Of a stretch of 60,000 nt of DNA, positions 25,901-37,900 are shown piece by piece. A model generated the notes under the pieces. It had not been told where the DNA came from. It saw nothing but the letters and a program-made list of their open reading frames with translations, and ran no database searches. A program made the position numbers and the translations under genes. Numbering within the stretch: position 1 is the first letter of the stretch; every line of letters starts with the position of its first letter. Source of the stretch: Symsagittifera roscoffensis (taxonomy: Eukaryota > Xenacoelomorpha > Acoela > Convolutidae); the NCBI RefSeq assembly GCF_963678635.1, contig NC_087067.1:36225966-36285965 (forward strand). Reading direction: 5' to 3'.

Positions 25901-28900
25901 TCCGCAATTCAATTCTAAGTGTCACCAATAAATTGAACCAGAAAAGCATTTATGTGAACCGTTAAAGTAGTAGGTCAACTACTCGTATTGGAAAAAACTA
26001 CTGAACAAAAAACTAAAATAGTAAGCTGTAAAATACTGAATGGCTTTAATTATCTGCCGTACCCAATAAAGTTGAAGAAGTTTGACCGGACCATTTTTCA
26101 AAAAATAATAATTTTTCCCGTAAGAAAATAGCATTAAAACAAGTTTTCCATTTTTAAAACACTGCATGTACTGTGAAAACGAAAGTAAACTTCCTTTTTT
26201 ATATAGGTGAATATATGTGCAGCCGATAAACCCGCAATTTATAATAAATTTTGAAGGCATACTAATAAAAACATTTGCTTCAAAATCCGAAATAGTTCAA
26301 CGTAGAATTTGAGAAATCGTTCGCTGAGAGAACTGAAATTATCCGCTCTTCGCTAAATTTGAGTCTGAAAAGCTACAAATTCCAACCAGTTTTTTCTCGG
26401 CTGAAAAAAGTTTGAAATTTTTTAGACAACGAATAATGAATTAAAGGGCTTGGGAAAGATTTCTTCCTTGACTACCAGTGAGCTGATGAAACTCAAATTA
26501 AACTCTGACTCACGGACTTTTTTTATAAGCCTCTGGCACTACTCACAACAAGGCCATCCTAGGGGAGCAGGGTCAGTTACCACCTCGAGGAGCCGGATAA
26601 CGACCGGGAAAGCAATGAGATTCGAACCATGGAACCTTGTGTTGAAAGCTGCGCGCCTTTGCCAATCGGCCACGACCGCTCGCATAAAGAGTCTCTCGAC
26701 TCCGTCGCTACGCCATCTGGCCTGATTGTTTTTAGTACTATTTATCACAACCTCTCATTGCAAAAACCAGGCAGCAATTAATCTGTACAGGGATAGCCGG
26801 TTGCTTTGCAAGTAGCACAAAATGTTCCGACAACCTTCTTATAAAAATACAAAAAAAAGTTTTTCTTTCACATGTACATTTTATTCAAATTAGTTTTTTG
26901 TGCGTGGTGTGATCAAAAAAGATTTGAAAACCCAAAATTTCAATATATTCGACAATCACAGTAAAACAGACAAACCGGGAAACGATTTTGTCGAAAAATG
27001 ACCAGAAAAAAAATAAAACGATTTTTTTTCTTCATTTTTTGAAGAAATATTTTTGAATTTTAAGCTTTTTTCAAAAACGGCGCTAAAAACAGAAAAATTA
27101 GTAAAACTTCGTGGCTTATCCTCCTATACTAAGCCTGCTTGCTTTAATTGCTCGAAATTAGACTAAAACTCAAGAAAAAATCAAACCGTTTATTTTCGAA
27201 CTAGAACAAATTTTGAAAAATTTTTTACGTCGTTTGAACCACGACTGAAAGAGCTTTAATATGATAAAAAACTAGACCCATTCCAATGATTGTTTGTCGT
27301 GCCAGATTTTGTGTGGAAAAAAAAAATAAAACACCGAGTACAAATTTCCTCCCCATTTTCAATATTCGGAACATAAATTCACGTCTATCATTAGCACTCA
27401 CTTATTAGTTACACGCTAAAATTCTAAATCACGGTTTTGTGCTCATCCCATATATGCTATATCGACGCGTATCTTTGAAAGCAACCTACTGCAAAGCAAA
27501 AATTCAGCTTTTGAACGCCAGAAAATTTACAGCGTTGTGTGTTTTCTTGTTGGTCCGACTTTCGATACAAAAGTAACGGAATATTTGTGCTCGGGGTGGG
27601 TTTTTTTCTTCAGACAAATTTCGACTTTTTAACTAGCCATTTTTGACAGAATTTTTCTATATCATTCGAAAGGTATCGTTGTCATGAGCTCAAATTTGAA
27701 AAGATATTTCACCTGTGATCATTTTTTGTAAAGTTATGGGGGTTTAAAGATTGCCATTTTTGCCAATTTTGGACAATTAACGCGCGATATATTTCGCGCT
27801 ATTAACGCGTAAGCGGAGAGTTAATCCGTCTTAGAAATCGTTCCAAATTGGTTGAAAGAAGCTTATTTGCCATAATTGATTTGTTACAAGGAGCGAAATC
27901 TATATTTTTGTACTTTATATGGCGTGTGGGGGGATGATTTTCATAAAAATTTCAAATTTTAGAGAAAAAAAATATTTTAGTTTTGTTTTGTTACTTTTAA
28001 TTTTTTGATGTTATTACTGCTCCATAAACCTTTAAAGGCAGTCGGAACATTCAGGGCTTCGCCCTGATACGAGCAGTCTTGTATACATATGTGAATAACG
28101 ACTGAAATTGTGCAACATGATAAAATGCGGGGTTCAAAATTACGAGCAATATCATATGTTTTTCCAATTTGTAGAAAACGGCAGAGCAATAATTGCTCCG
28201 ACTTTCGATACGAAAGTTACGGAACATTTGTGCTCGGGTGGGTTTTTTTTCATCAGAAAAATTTCGACTTTTTAACTAGCTATCTATGACGGAATTTTTT
28301 AATATCATTCGAAAAGTATTGTTGTCCTGAGCTTAAATTGGAAAAGATACTTTACTTGTGATCATTTTTCGTAAAGTTATGGGGGTTTAAAGATTGCCAT
28401 TTTTGCCAATTTGGGACAATTAACGCGCGATATATTAAGCGCTATTAACGCGTAAGCGAGATTTAATCCGTCTTAGAAATCGTTCCGAATTGGTTCAAGG
28501 AAGCTTATATGCCATAATTGATTGGTTAATAGGAGCAAAATTTATCACTTAGTAGTTAATATGACGTGTGGGGGGATGTTTTGTACAAAAAATCTCAATT
28601 TTTTTTTAATTTTAGGTTTGTTTTTTACCTTTAAATTTTCATGTTATTTCTGCTCCATAGACCTTAAAAGGCAGTCGGAACATTCAGGGCTTCGCCCTGA
28701 TACGAGCAGTTTTGTATGAATTTTATAAATTAGAGCCAATAACTTTTAGCTCATATGCGAGGATTCAACGTTTCGCCATTACAATCTTACCGATCATTGT
28801 TGTGCTTTTTCTAGAAAAAGGCAAAATTTAATGGTTTTCAAAATTGAATTTGGGTTTCAAAGAGGCTAAGTAAACTGAACAAATTAAGCTTTAACACGGG

Positions 28901-31900
28901 GCGGATATTACTTTCACTGGGCGGTAGAACGGTGGTGTCAACTTTGCGATATTAAGCATGAAACAGTTCTGAATTGGCTCATATCAGCGTCGCCATAATG
29001 GAAAAAAAAAGAGAAACTACTACTACTGCTGCTGCTCTTTTTCGTAAAGTTATGGGGGTTTAAAGATTGTCATTTTGGCCAATTTGGGACAATTAACGCG
29101 CGATATATTTAGCGCTATTAACGCGTAAGCGAGATTTAATCCGTCTTAGAAATCGTTCCGAATTGGTTCAAGGAAGCTTATATGCCATAATTGATTGGTT
29201 AATAGGAGCAAAATTTATCACTTAGTAGTTAATATGACGTGTGGGGGGATGTACAAAAAATCTCAATTTTTTTTTTAATTTTAGTTTTCTTTTTTACCTT
29301 TAAATTTTCATGTTATTTCTGCTCCATAGACCTTAAAAGGCAGTCGGAACATTCAGGGCTTCGCCCTCATACGAGCAGTCTTGTATGAATTTTATAAATT
29401 AGAGCCAATAACTTTTAGCTCATATGCGAGGATTCAACGTTTCGCCATTACAATCTTACCGATCATTGTTGTGCTTTTTCTAGAAAAAGGCAAAATTTAA
29501 TTGTTTTCAAAATTGAATTTGGGTTTCAAAGAGGCTAAGTAAACTGAACAAATTAAGCTTTAACACGGGGCGGATATTACTTTCACTGGGCGGTAGAACG
29601 GTGGTGTCAACTTTGCGATATTAAGCATGAAACAGTTCTGAATTGGCTCATATCAGCGTCGCCATAATGGAAAAAATAGAGAAACTACTACTACTGCTGC
29701 TGCTCTTTGTAGCTTTGATAACTTATTAAATTCTACTTTATTCCGGCTGCTCCTTTGTGTGTGCAATGACGAGGGTGGAGGATGATGATAAAATCACTAA
29801 GGCAGTGGCGGGCTAGTTAGATTAAATCGGCCGCCACTTCTCCACTCAACACATCGGGTAGAGAGCATCGGGAAGAGAGTTCAATTAGCAAAATGGGCAC
29901 AACTTCGTTACTTCATTTTTCAGTACTTCAGTTTAACATTCGCTACATATAACACTCCTCAAGTTTGGCTAACTCAGACATGAATGTTGAATAACGTTAC
30001 CTTATTTCAAAATTAACTGAAAATTCCCTCATTTCTGTTTCCAAATCAGTACAATAGCCGTCAATTTAACTGCAAGGTGGATGCGTATCTGGGCATGCTT
30101 ATTCTAGGAAAATGTTTAGCCTTGCTGTTGCTTCTATCTAGCTTAATAGCATTGTAAATGGTTTAAAATGGAAAGACCGTAAAGTGGTTCTTCAGTTGCA
30201 ATGACATTGGCCCTTTATCATCGCCACTCTTCTCCTTCTGCGCTTCGCTTAGCTTTGCTTCTTATCTAACTCAGGTCCCTCATTTGTCAGCCCGGTTGGA
30301 GTGTGAATGAAATTAGCCACTGGTACCTATAAGTCAGTTACCCTGTTAACCACAAATCAGACACCCCAACCCGGCCGCTGCATGTACTGCTTAAAGGGGG
30401 CGTGTTGTGATAAGCCGAAGCACTTAGGAAAAGGTCAGATTAAAGATCAACTCTTGAAGATCAATTCTCTAACTTAACAATGTCGGAAAAAGGAAAAATA
30501 AACAATGAAAAAAATTGCCAAAATCGGACAAATAGTTGCAAAAACAAACAGTTGAAGATGATTTGAAAGTCAGCAAAACTCTGTAAAAATAGTTGCAGAA
30601 ATTTTAAAGAAACTTCAAAATTTCAAGCAGCCTTAATTGCAAGTTCTTTGGTCGATTTTTGGGCCATTCAAGCCTTGTAAAGGAACTAAAAAGTATTCTG
30701 CTTTAGTACTCGTCTACTTTTGGGTCTGGCTCCAGACGAGAAGATGTGTTTTATTAGGTTGGGCAACTTAATTCTCAAAATGGCCCGAAAAGAAGGTAAT
30801 AAAACAGCAATATACCTCACTTCACAACTTACTTTTTCATCCAAGCGACACTTACGAGTGAATTAAGCGGATTAAAAGAAGCCAGCTCCGCCAGAAAAAA
30901 AAAGGCAAAAAACCGGAAAAAAGGTCTTCCTGGTTTTCTTCTTGTAAAGCATGGCAAAGTTAGTAAAAGACGTATTAAGAGTAAGTGAGCCCTGCTATTA
31001 TATAGTGGCCCTAGGTCTATTTGTATTTCAGTTAGAAGCTAAACATGCTTCTGCGGCGAAGCTAGAAGGTAATACAATTTTGGGCATAGTCACTTCGATT
31101 GCGTATATATGGTGCAGATTGGTAGGTGCTATTTAGCATTTAGAATACATTTAATTTAAGACTTAGAATCGGCTCCCACTGGCTGTAAAAAGTTGTAAGA
31201 AGATGTAAGTAAAAGTAGGCTTAAGAGCGGAAAAAGGCTGAAAAGTAGAAGTTAAGTGCATATATTATAGCACCAATTGAATAATATTAGCATTAGCATT
31301 AAGCCCAAGGGCGACCTGCTTTCCTCCTGAGGATTAATTAGCCCCGGGAATAAGTTTGTTAAAGCGAGAGGAAAAATCCATTTTACGCAATCTGTAATTG
31401 AAACCTCATCTGCTATCGCATCAGGATCAAATCGTAAACATTAAGCGGGATGTAGAAAAGTTGTTTTGGCTTTGATGTCTTTGATATTTAGTTGTCTTTG
31501 ATATTTTGGCTCCATCCTCCCCCTGTCGAAGAGTGGATAGATCTAGAGAGGGGGGGGGGTGCTGGACACGGTATTTTTTAAGGCTCGCGATTGCAAAAAC
31601 CTTTGACATGAACGTTTTATCTTTTATCTGTTCCAATCTTTAATCTGTTGGCAAATGTTTTGATATGGCTAGAGTAATTCTTATATTTGTAGAAAATTAC
31701 TTGGTTGGCTCTATATGCTACTATCTGTCAATAAAAACAAGGCACTAAAAAGAGTTTATCAATTAGCGGGTGATCTACATTGACTAAAAACTAGGATTAA
31801 ACCCATTCAGTGACCCAAAAAAATACCCCAGTGAAACAATTTTTGCTCTCAAATTGAAGCACCTGCCACAGCAAAACAATGGTTGAACTAAATTAACACA

Positions 31901-34900
31901 TTTGCACAAAATTGAAGTCGCCCAAAACATTTTAAACTAAATTTTTCGCTAAATTTTAATTGAAAAAATAGAGACAGTTGAAACAGATGATTTGAATAAG
32001 ACTGTTCGGAAAAAAACAACGCGTTTGGGACAGATAAGAGTTGCACATGCGCCTGAAATCAAATCCCAACCTCAAGTTAATATGTAAATCATTTGCCGCT
32101 GAGCCACAAGGCTACCGAATAGCCTTTTATTTACTTTGATGTAAATTAAGTGCACTGGAGCAATCAATATACTGCAAGCCATCGCCATGCACTTCACACG
32201 TATATGTTAAGCAACAGCTATAAATCGCACGTGGATCATCATCTGACCCCAACTGAAAAAAAACGACATCACACAATAGCACAAAACTACTATTAAGCTT
32301 TTGCTCAGACCATTGAAAATGCGGAGCAACTTTTTATTAGTTCTTTCTTTTTTGTTTTCCACACAAAATCAGATACCACAAATAATCACCGGGATGTATC
32401 ATCGTGTGATATATCATATTAAATCCCTTTCAGTCGTGATTGGTTGTCCCAATGTCGAGAAAAATGGTTTGAAACTTTACTCTTATTTCGAGTGAGTAGA
32501 GTAATCGACTGATGTTCGTTATATAAAAATTAGGGCAAGAAAACCTGGTTTGATTGAAGGAAATACTGGCTTTAGAAGCTTCATTCAGCATATGTTTGGC
32601 AATAAAACTTTTCTAAAAAAAAGTTTTAAGTAATAATTGTGCAAAAAAATGGAAAAAAAAATTAGAATTTTTTAAATTAATTTTTTCACGTATCCTCTGC
32701 CATTCGTTGTTTGAACACTAATGTTGTCGCTGATGTCTAACTCACTCCGTTTCTAAGCATTAAAGAATTATCTCATCGCATCACGAACTAAAAACGACAC
32801 TTTTTTGAGAAAAAAAATTATGTTTTTATGTGGTTTTAACGTGGTCGAACATTTTGTGCTACCTGTATATCAACCGGTTACGTTTTTAGACCGATTATCC
32901 CAGAAGAATGGGATAGAACTATGTAGAGTGGGTTTTGTTGCCATATTTTAAGTACCACGAAGAAAGCATCAAGGCGTCAATCGTGTTATCTTTTTGAAGC
33001 CCTCAAAAATATAATGTTATTCAAAAAAGTTCACAAAAAGTATTGCGTGACTAGAAAAAACGGTTCTGAATTTTCATTTTCTGACTTTTTCAGACAGAAA
33101 AACTGAACTTCCCATCAGATTTTTTTCTGTCTTTTAAAGCTTTCGACATTAATCAATAACTTTTTCATTCAATTAAAAACTTCAAAAATCAACAAGTCAC
33201 CCTGTCATAAATATATTTTTAATCTGATGAAAAAAAGTCAGCAAAAAAAATTCCTTGAATTTGGAATTTCCAACACAAAATTACATGGTCCTACTTTTTG
33301 CGCAACTTATACAGCAACTATCTATAATTCAATTGGAGCTGGTTTTGAAGAAAATAGCTTTTTAATCATTTAACCATTCCAGCTCTATCAATTCAGTAAT
33401 ACAGTTGTTCCGCGTATCAAAATTTGACCAATGTTTTTAAGCTTAAATAAAATTAGCCAGATTATTAGCATAAATAACACTGGTATAAAAAATTTATACC
33501 ACAAAGACTCTATTAATTCTATGCAACAACCTTTCTATTGAGAACTGAAACCAAATAAATTTTTGCCTCCTTTATCCAAATTTTGCTGTTATTTCGCAGA
33601 GTCATAGACAGAGTGTGAGAAAAACTATTCAAGAAAAGTATTATTTAAATGAGATGAGAATGATAAGATAGGAATGAGGGTGGTGAATAGGAGTTATTCT
33701 AATATGTTTTTTTTCGCCATCGAGTTTTGAAACATTCTTGGTAATCAAAAGCTAATCAAAACTACAAACTGGGGCATAAACTACAAACTGGGGCAAGACA
33801 TCCTTCACTTTATTTACACAAGAGACGAGGCCGAGCTTGGCAAAACTTCAATACACAGAAAAATTACTGTAAAAAAATAACAAATTTTCTTTCTATTTTC
33901 CGTTTTCATGGCCGCAAAAAATATCAAAAAATAGTTAACTCCTGAAAAACATTGGCAACAGAAAGTTTGGAAAGACTCAATGAGTGCAAGTAAACAGAAA
34001 AAATACTTGTTTTTTGAATAAATTTCAAATTTCGAATAAGAAAAGATACCCTTAAAGCTCTTTGAATTTCTACAAAAATTCAAAGAGCTCCAGCCTCAAA
34101 AAATTTTGGGCAAAAACTCAAAATTTAACAATTTCTTATTAAAGGGTTGTAAAAGTAGAGAGAAAACTAAAGGGTGATTACTGACTCTGATTAAAAAACA
34201 GAATGAAAACTAAGTCGACAAGAATTGAGGCAAAAACAAATGAGCCGAAAATTCTACAACCATGCATACCGAAAAGCTATACCAGCACTCGACTTCCAGA
34301 CCTTTGGAATTTCAAACAGGTGCTTCACAACTAGATTAAGCTAGAAGCTGCTCGAAATTGATTTACGTTTCACTTTGAAGCAAGTTCAATTTCGCACAGA
34401 TTTGCAAGAAAAATGCTCTAGCAAATGTGATAGCACTTAATTTTTGAATGGTAAAAAAATAAGTTTTCATCATTCAAAAAATCAAGGGATTTTTATGATT
34501 TTAATTTGAAAATCCGTTATAATTGGTTACACCGATAGGTTCATAAATCTTCGTGCCCCTTAACGTCAACTTTCATTGAAATTGAAAACTAGCGGTGAAA
34601 GTTCGTCTGCACAAATAATCGAATTTATGATCAAAAATAGTAATTTATGTGCTACTTGGTTCGAGCTCTGTCTGAGACATGAAACACATGATGATTACAC
34701 TGAAGTCGAAAAAAGGTGATAAAAAGAGCAACAAAACTTGTTCGTCTCAAATGTCAGTCAGCCTGAGAATGAAATTAGGAGAGAGGAGAAAATAAGAAGG
34801 AACCCAAAGTGGTTTCTCTTCTCGCTCTGATTGGAAATGTTCACTCGACAACAAAGGAAACAAAGATTAGATTAGAGTATCAACTATGGAAACAACAGTT

Positions 34901-37900
34901 GCTAACCAAGTTGTTTAAAAAATCTACCTCAGTCACATTTGGAGCGCAAAAAACTGACAACAGAACGAAGCACTCATGTAAAATTGACTATAACTCAAGT
35001 CTTCATTTTTTGCAAATAAAGCATCTGTGTTCAGTTAAGGTCTCATAATTTTGTTTTAATCAAAAAAAAATATTTGAATTATGCAAGAAGCAGTAGGAAT
35101 TTTGGCATTACCTTTCTTTTTTTCACAATTGATTATTCAAGTTTTTCTTGAGCGCTTGCAATTTTCTGAATTCAATTTCTTCGGGCCAATGTATTTGCAA
35201 CACAAATATAAATGGACATCCCTGGCATCCACACAGAAACTATTTGCAAATCTGGCTGAAGTTTTTCGGGAGTTGAAATTTCTATCTTCTTTGTCTTCTA
35301 AGAAGTATTTTTTAATTAAATAAACCGAATCAGAATGAACACCTATTTTCAAAAACCTATTTTCAAAATGCTTTGTGATTGAATTTCGACATTAATAGGT
35401 TGATAGCAATATTGAGATTCAAAACTAATTTGCTAGTACAAATTTCAAAAGAATTTAGAAACCTGAAGCTAATTTCTCAACTTTCAAGTCAAAATCGAAA
35501 AAAAAATCGATTTGGTGCAGAAAAAAAAACGAAGAAACAAACGCTCAGAAAGTACCTATTCCTCAATTTTAAAACATCAAGTTGCTAGGAGAGCATCTGT
35601 ATCATTTCGTTAAAAAACATATCGCGTCCTTTTGACCGCAAAAAAGTTTTAAGTAATCGAGGTGTGTACTTAATTTACATGTAATTTTGAAGCTGGTCAA
35701 ATTGAAGCCAACTTTTCCTCAAAAGAGCGACCAGCGAAGCGTTTAAAAATAAACAGTCTTTGAATGTCTGCAAAATCACAAACAAATTTTGATCACAACC
35801 TGGACACTTAGAAGTTTTGCCAGAGAAAAATAAATAAATGGAGAAACTTTCGTCCAAATGACCGTAGGCCACAGTTTTATTGTCTGGCGCTGGCTCCAGG
35901 CTTCCTTTTTGAGAACATTCACACTTATTTGATCAGCTCTCAAACGCAGCTCGAGTATTCCTCGCAAGATGATTTGATCCCACACATAACCCTTAAAGTC
36001 CGGAATTCATTGGTTTAATTTAAACTCTTTAATCAAATTTAATGGAAGGGGGTTTTAACTGTTGAAGCGAATATTGACTACGGGTTCTAAACTATTACTT
36101 CTATGCATTTTCAGTAAAAGAAAAACCGCCTAATCTCAGTTTACGTTCACCCTTTTTGGAGGTCTAAACTATGTGACAAGAATAAACAGCTGGAAGACAT
36201 TTGTGTTACTTGGTTCCAATTCAATGACAACTATAATATATATATATATATCCGTTTTTAGGTTATTTGTCAAAATTAATTCCTGGAAATTTAAAAACAA
36301 TGCGCACATAGTTATGAAGTTTCAATGAGAACTTTCAAAACACGATTAATAATAATGTGCTTCGTTTTCTTTGTGTTTAATGACTACCCCCATCCCTCTG
36401 AAAAAGTGGACGTATTCGTTTAACATTCGCCAAAAATAAACAATGTTAATTAAGACAACCAACGAGGAAAAAGACCAAAATACGAGCTGATCAGCTCCTC
36501 ACAGAGAAACGCTGATGTTATACTAGCCGAGATTTACATGCAATTTTTTAAGAAAATTTTCTAGGCAATGTTGCCCCATATCCTCAAAAAACGAACAAGG
36601 ATCACGGTGGGTCTCGAACCACCGACCTTTTGATTGAAAGGCAAAGATTTCGCCGCCTCAACAATGCAGACGAAGGGACTGACCTGGTTCTAAAGCAGTA
36701 GCTTCTAAAAAAACAGAAAGCGGAACATTAGGAAGAACTGGTGACTGACCTTGAAGGCGTCGAAGCATACGGTGACTTTTCCGTTCTGAATGTCGACATT
36801 AGAGGAGGGGTGAGCATATTTGCACTCTGTGTTGTCCCGCTTGCACGACTGACGCAGGAACTCACGACACACCTCCACCTTGAATACATCAACAATTTGA
36901 AAACGGGAGGGTACTCTTTTTCTATACTCGGTTCAATTGTCATTTAGACTTAAGCGTTGGGTCATTGTTCCGAACATAGAAAATGGGGAGGAATTTTGGA
37001 TTCGGGTGAGTTTAATTTTTTTTACTTTTTGTTTCCACACAGAATCAAGTGCCACAAATAATCATCTGACTGGACATTTTAAAATTTTGAAAAAGTTTTC
37101 TTTGTGTCGAGAAAAACCGGTTTGAAATTTTTGATTTTGTCGTAATTCGAGCGAATAAAACAAGCGAGCATGCTTACAACAGCTTAATTAGGACAAATTT
37201 AAACTTTAAGTCCCACAAACTTAACTTTAAGCAACTTAAATTAATTTTGGAAAACATTCTGGGAACCAAAAACTTCAAAAAACTGGAAAATTTTAGGCAA
37301 AAAAAGTTGAAACAAAATTTTTGAAATCTTCTGATTTTTGATTAGTTCTGTTTTCTAGTAAATTTTCTAAAAAACGCTTGTGTCTTATTTGCCTGTATTT
37401 ACTATGAATATCAAATATGCCTTAAATATAGTTTTACATCAGACTTTTTTTATCACCCCACGCAGAAAAACTAATTAGATAAAAAAAGCATTATCAAAAA
37501 TTTGAAATAAAATTCGTTTTGAAATACAAACAAGGATAGACGGTTACTTGTGTCACCAGTCTTATTTTTTTTTCAAATTAGTGTCGTTTTTTTTTGTATG
37601 GTGTGATAATAAAATCTGGACGACAAAATAGAAATAAGGCAGACGTGACAATCATAGTCAAATAGAACAATTGGAAAACAGTTTTAATAGCGAAATGGCT
37701 AGAAAAACCAAAAAAAAAAATCGTAAAAACAATTTTAAAAAAATTCAAAATATTGAAGTTTTTGATTAGCAAAATGACACTAATAATCCAAAAACTAACT
37801 TTACTTGAGCAAACTAGGTTTTAACGCTTAATTTGAGCTTAAATAAGCTTTTGTAAGCCTGCACGTTAACCTTTTTAGCTCGAAATTAGACCGAAAAATC

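Larger units (their letters stand above)
13768..36749 (-). other. mbl intron 2 (about 23 kb), repeat-filled
   Basis: Phase-0 intron between exons 2 and 3, acceptor GTGTTTCAG. It holds family-A copies in both orientations, the family-B cluster at 27.5-29.4 kb, a CR1/L2-like LINE relic at 18-19.2 kb, two tandem duplications, SINE heads and AT-rich simple repeats. Somewhat GC-richer unique DNA lies around 29.72-30.43 kb. Stretches such as 13.9-15.2 kb, 23.1-26.5 kb, 30.5-32.0 kb and 32.9-36.5 kb show only AT-rich sequence with short chance ORFs and no supportable gene. Confidence 0.85.

Noticed and set aside
29012-29040. CTGCTGCTGCT as a muscleblind autoregulatory YGCY cluster
   Set aside because: The YGCY motif reads on the plus strand; the transcribed strand of the gene carries GCAGCAG, which is not the binding motif.
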